Source: Actinocrispum wychmicini
GTDB lineage: Bacteria > Actinomycetota > Actinomycetes > Mycobacteriales > Pseudonocardiaceae
Reading direction: 5' to 3'
DNA length: 64,000 nucleotides
Assembly: GCF_004345645.1 (NCBI RefSeq)
Contig: NZ_SLWS01000007.1
Span: 558,001 to 622,000 of the forward strand
Part shown: positions 62,843-64,000 of the stretch, piece by piece
Numbering within the stretch: the stretch's first letter is position 1
How the letters are laid out: each line of letters begins with the position of its first letter
Notes under the pieces: generated by a model
Database searches by the model: none
Told to the model about the DNA's origin: nothing
Seen by the model: only the letters and a program-made list of their open reading frames with translations
Position numbers and translations under genes: made by a program

Positions 62843-64000
62843 TCAGCCGAGCATGCCGTTGACGGCGGTCTGCGCGTCCTTCAACGCCTGGGCAACGGGT
62901 TTACGGCCAGCCGCGGCCTCGCCGAGCTCCTTGGTGACCGCGTCCTGCATCTCCTGCTGGCGCTTGATCACCGGCGGCAGCACACTGTTCTCCAACGCGT
63001 CGAACACGGCCTTGCGGTTCGCCGGTTTGGGCTGGCTGAGGTACGACGCCAGCTTGCTCTGGTCGGCGACCGGCGGCAGCTCCCACGACGAGTCCAGGCG
63101 GACCTTGGCCGTGGTGTCCGAAGCGGACAGATAGCTGATCCACTTCTGGGCGGCGTCCTTGTTCTTGCTGGCCGAGGACACCGTCAGCCCGTTGACGAAC
63201 ATGGCCGACGCCTTGGTGGTGTCGCCGGGCTCGACCACCACGTCCCAGTCGAACGACACGTCCTTCAGCGTGCTGAAGTTCCAGATGCCGTTGTGCCACA
63301 TGGCGAGTTTGCCGTCCTTGAACAGCTTCGAGTCGAAGTCCGGCGTGCCGGCGCCGTCGGCCTCGGTCGGCATGGTCTTGCCGTTCTTGCCGATCAGCCA
63401 GTTGGCGGCGCGCAGTCCTTCGGGCGAGTCGAACGTGGCCCGCTTGCCGTCGTCGGACAGGAACTTCCCGCCGGTCTGGGCCAGCGCCTTGTAGAACTCG
63501 TTGTAGGTCATCGGCTGGTAGTCGCCCCACACACCGGCGGCCTTGTTCGACAGCTTCTGGGCGGCGGCCTGCTCGTCCGCCCACGTCCACGTGGCCGCCG
63601 GCGCCGCCACACCGGCGTCGCTGAACAGCTTCTTGTTGTAGAACAGCACGACGTTGGAGAACGACTCGGGCAGGCCGTACTGCTTTCCGTCGGACGCGTA
63701 TGCCTCTACAAGGGACTTCCGGTACGCCGACTTGTCCACACCGGACAGCTCGGCGAGCGAACCGTTCTTGGCGTAGGTCACGAAGTTCTCGTAGTTCAGC
63801 TCGAACGCGTCGGGCGCCGTGCCCCCGGCGACCGCGGTCTGCAGCTTGGTGAAGTAGTTGGCGTACGGCACGGTTTCGACCTGCACCTCGATGCCCGCGT
63901 TCGCTTTCTGGAACGCCGCCACGATGGCGTCGAGATCCTTCTCGTGGCCGTTGTTCGCCGAGAAGTTCATGTACCGCACAACGGTCTTGCCGTCGGCCGA
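62843..64000 (-). CDS. ABC transporter sugar-binding protein (partial, 5' end outside window)
   Basis: At least 385 residues, open at the window edge; the signal peptide or lipobox is missing because the gene starts beyond 64000. The visible part begins SADGKTVVRYMNF and shows family-1 solute-binding features: GTAPDAFELNYENF, YGLPESFSNVVLFYNKKLFSDAG (quoted in part), WTWADEQAAAQKL, and AMWHNGIWNFSTL. Likely binds an oligosaccharide for import before cleavage by the GH15- and GH31-type enzymes encoded downstream in the same operon. Permease genes are not in the window and may lie upstream. Confidence 0.9.
   Translation of the reverse strand, partial: SADGKTVVRYMNFSANNGHEKDLDAIVAAFQKANAGIEVQVETVPYANYFTKLQTAVAGGTAPDAFELNYENFVTYAKNGSLAELSGVDKSAYRKSLVEAYASDGKQYGLPESFSNVVLFYNKKLFSDAGVAAPAATWTWADEQAAAQKLSNKAAGVWGDYQPMTYNEFYKALAQTGGKFLSDDGKRATFDSPEGLRAANWLIGKNGKTMPTEADGAGTPDFDSKLFKDGKLAMWHNGIWNFSTLKDVSFDWDVVVEPGDTTKASAMFVNGLTVSSASKNKDAAQKWISYLSASDTTAKVRLDSSWELPPVADQSKLASYLSQPKPANRKAVFDALENSVLPPVIKRQQEMQDAVTKELGEAAAGRKPVAQALKDAQTAVNGMLG

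Overview
The window is high-GC actinomycete DNA, most likely from the Pseudonocardiaceae (Saccharothrix/Lentzea/Kibdelosporangium type). The signs are frequent GTG/TTG starts, chains of 4-base start/stop overlaps, AfsR/SARP and LuxR-type large ATPase regulators, PPE/EspG/YbaB type VII secretion genes without mycobacterial features, and secreted modular glycosidases. This placement is inferred from gene content only. I see no rRNA, tRNA, CRISPR array, transposase or phage gene. Nearly all the sequence is coding; only 46084-46423 exceeds 300 bases without a gene.

Layout. (1) 96-6423: a haloacid dehalogenase, then a two-component system (+) facing a four-gene MacA/MacB-like ABC export operon (-) whose first gene is a lipoprotein with a duplicated Cys motif. 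(2) 6550-14490: a methyltransferase and a five-gene operon: zinc-finger-like protein, unknown protein, vWA protein, MoxR-like AAA ATPase, DUF5682 protein. (3) 14583-22580: an 11-gene operon of type VII secretion (ESX-like) substrates, chaperone and accessories (PPE, EspG, EspC-like, WXG-like, two YbaB proteins, a single-Cys effector-like protein) with no secretion machinery in the window. (4) 22775-26603: a metallopeptidase lipoprotein, then an operon of lipoprotein, DUF4234, SARP-type regulator and DUF4436. The promoters of blocks 3 and 4 share a long, exactly spaced element, which suggests one regulon. (5) 26794-36361: two tandem LuxR-type large ATPase regulators, a divergent XRE/NB-ARC/TPR regulator, and a SigE-family sigma factor with its membrane-anchored partner. 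(6) 36475-43040: methyltransferase, carotenoid oxygenase/TetR and MFS/TetR pairs with clear palindromic operators, and a Clp-N-domain protein divergent from a small HTH protein. (7) 43105-52956: an AfsR-like regulator, two secreted polysaccharide-active proteins (a GH87-like beta-helix protein and a GH71/99-like enzyme with fascin-like repeats), a predicted 50-residue secreted peptide, an MFS exporter and an internally deleted SDR gene. (8) 53078-59469: the most unusual locus, an operon encoding a ClpC-N/degenerate-AAA/KAP-NTPase fusion, two small membrane proteins and a CHAT-domain protease. (9) 59557-64000: a sugar-binding protein, a GH15-like and a GH31 glycosidase in one operon that runs off the window edge.

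The best candidate for an undescribed system is block 8. A ClpC-type sensor/adaptor half, with a lysine-less P-loop and an altered arginine finger, is joined at the point where ClpC's second ATPase ring would begin to an intact KAP P-loop NTPase. It is co-transcribed with two membrane proteins and a protease with a His744/Cys789 dyad. By analogy with other NTPase-CHAT conflict systems I infer an NTP-gated, membrane-associated protease switch, possibly for defence or regulated cell death. A second candidate is the MoxR-vWA-DUF5682 operon of block 2. All functional statements here are predictions from sequence reading.
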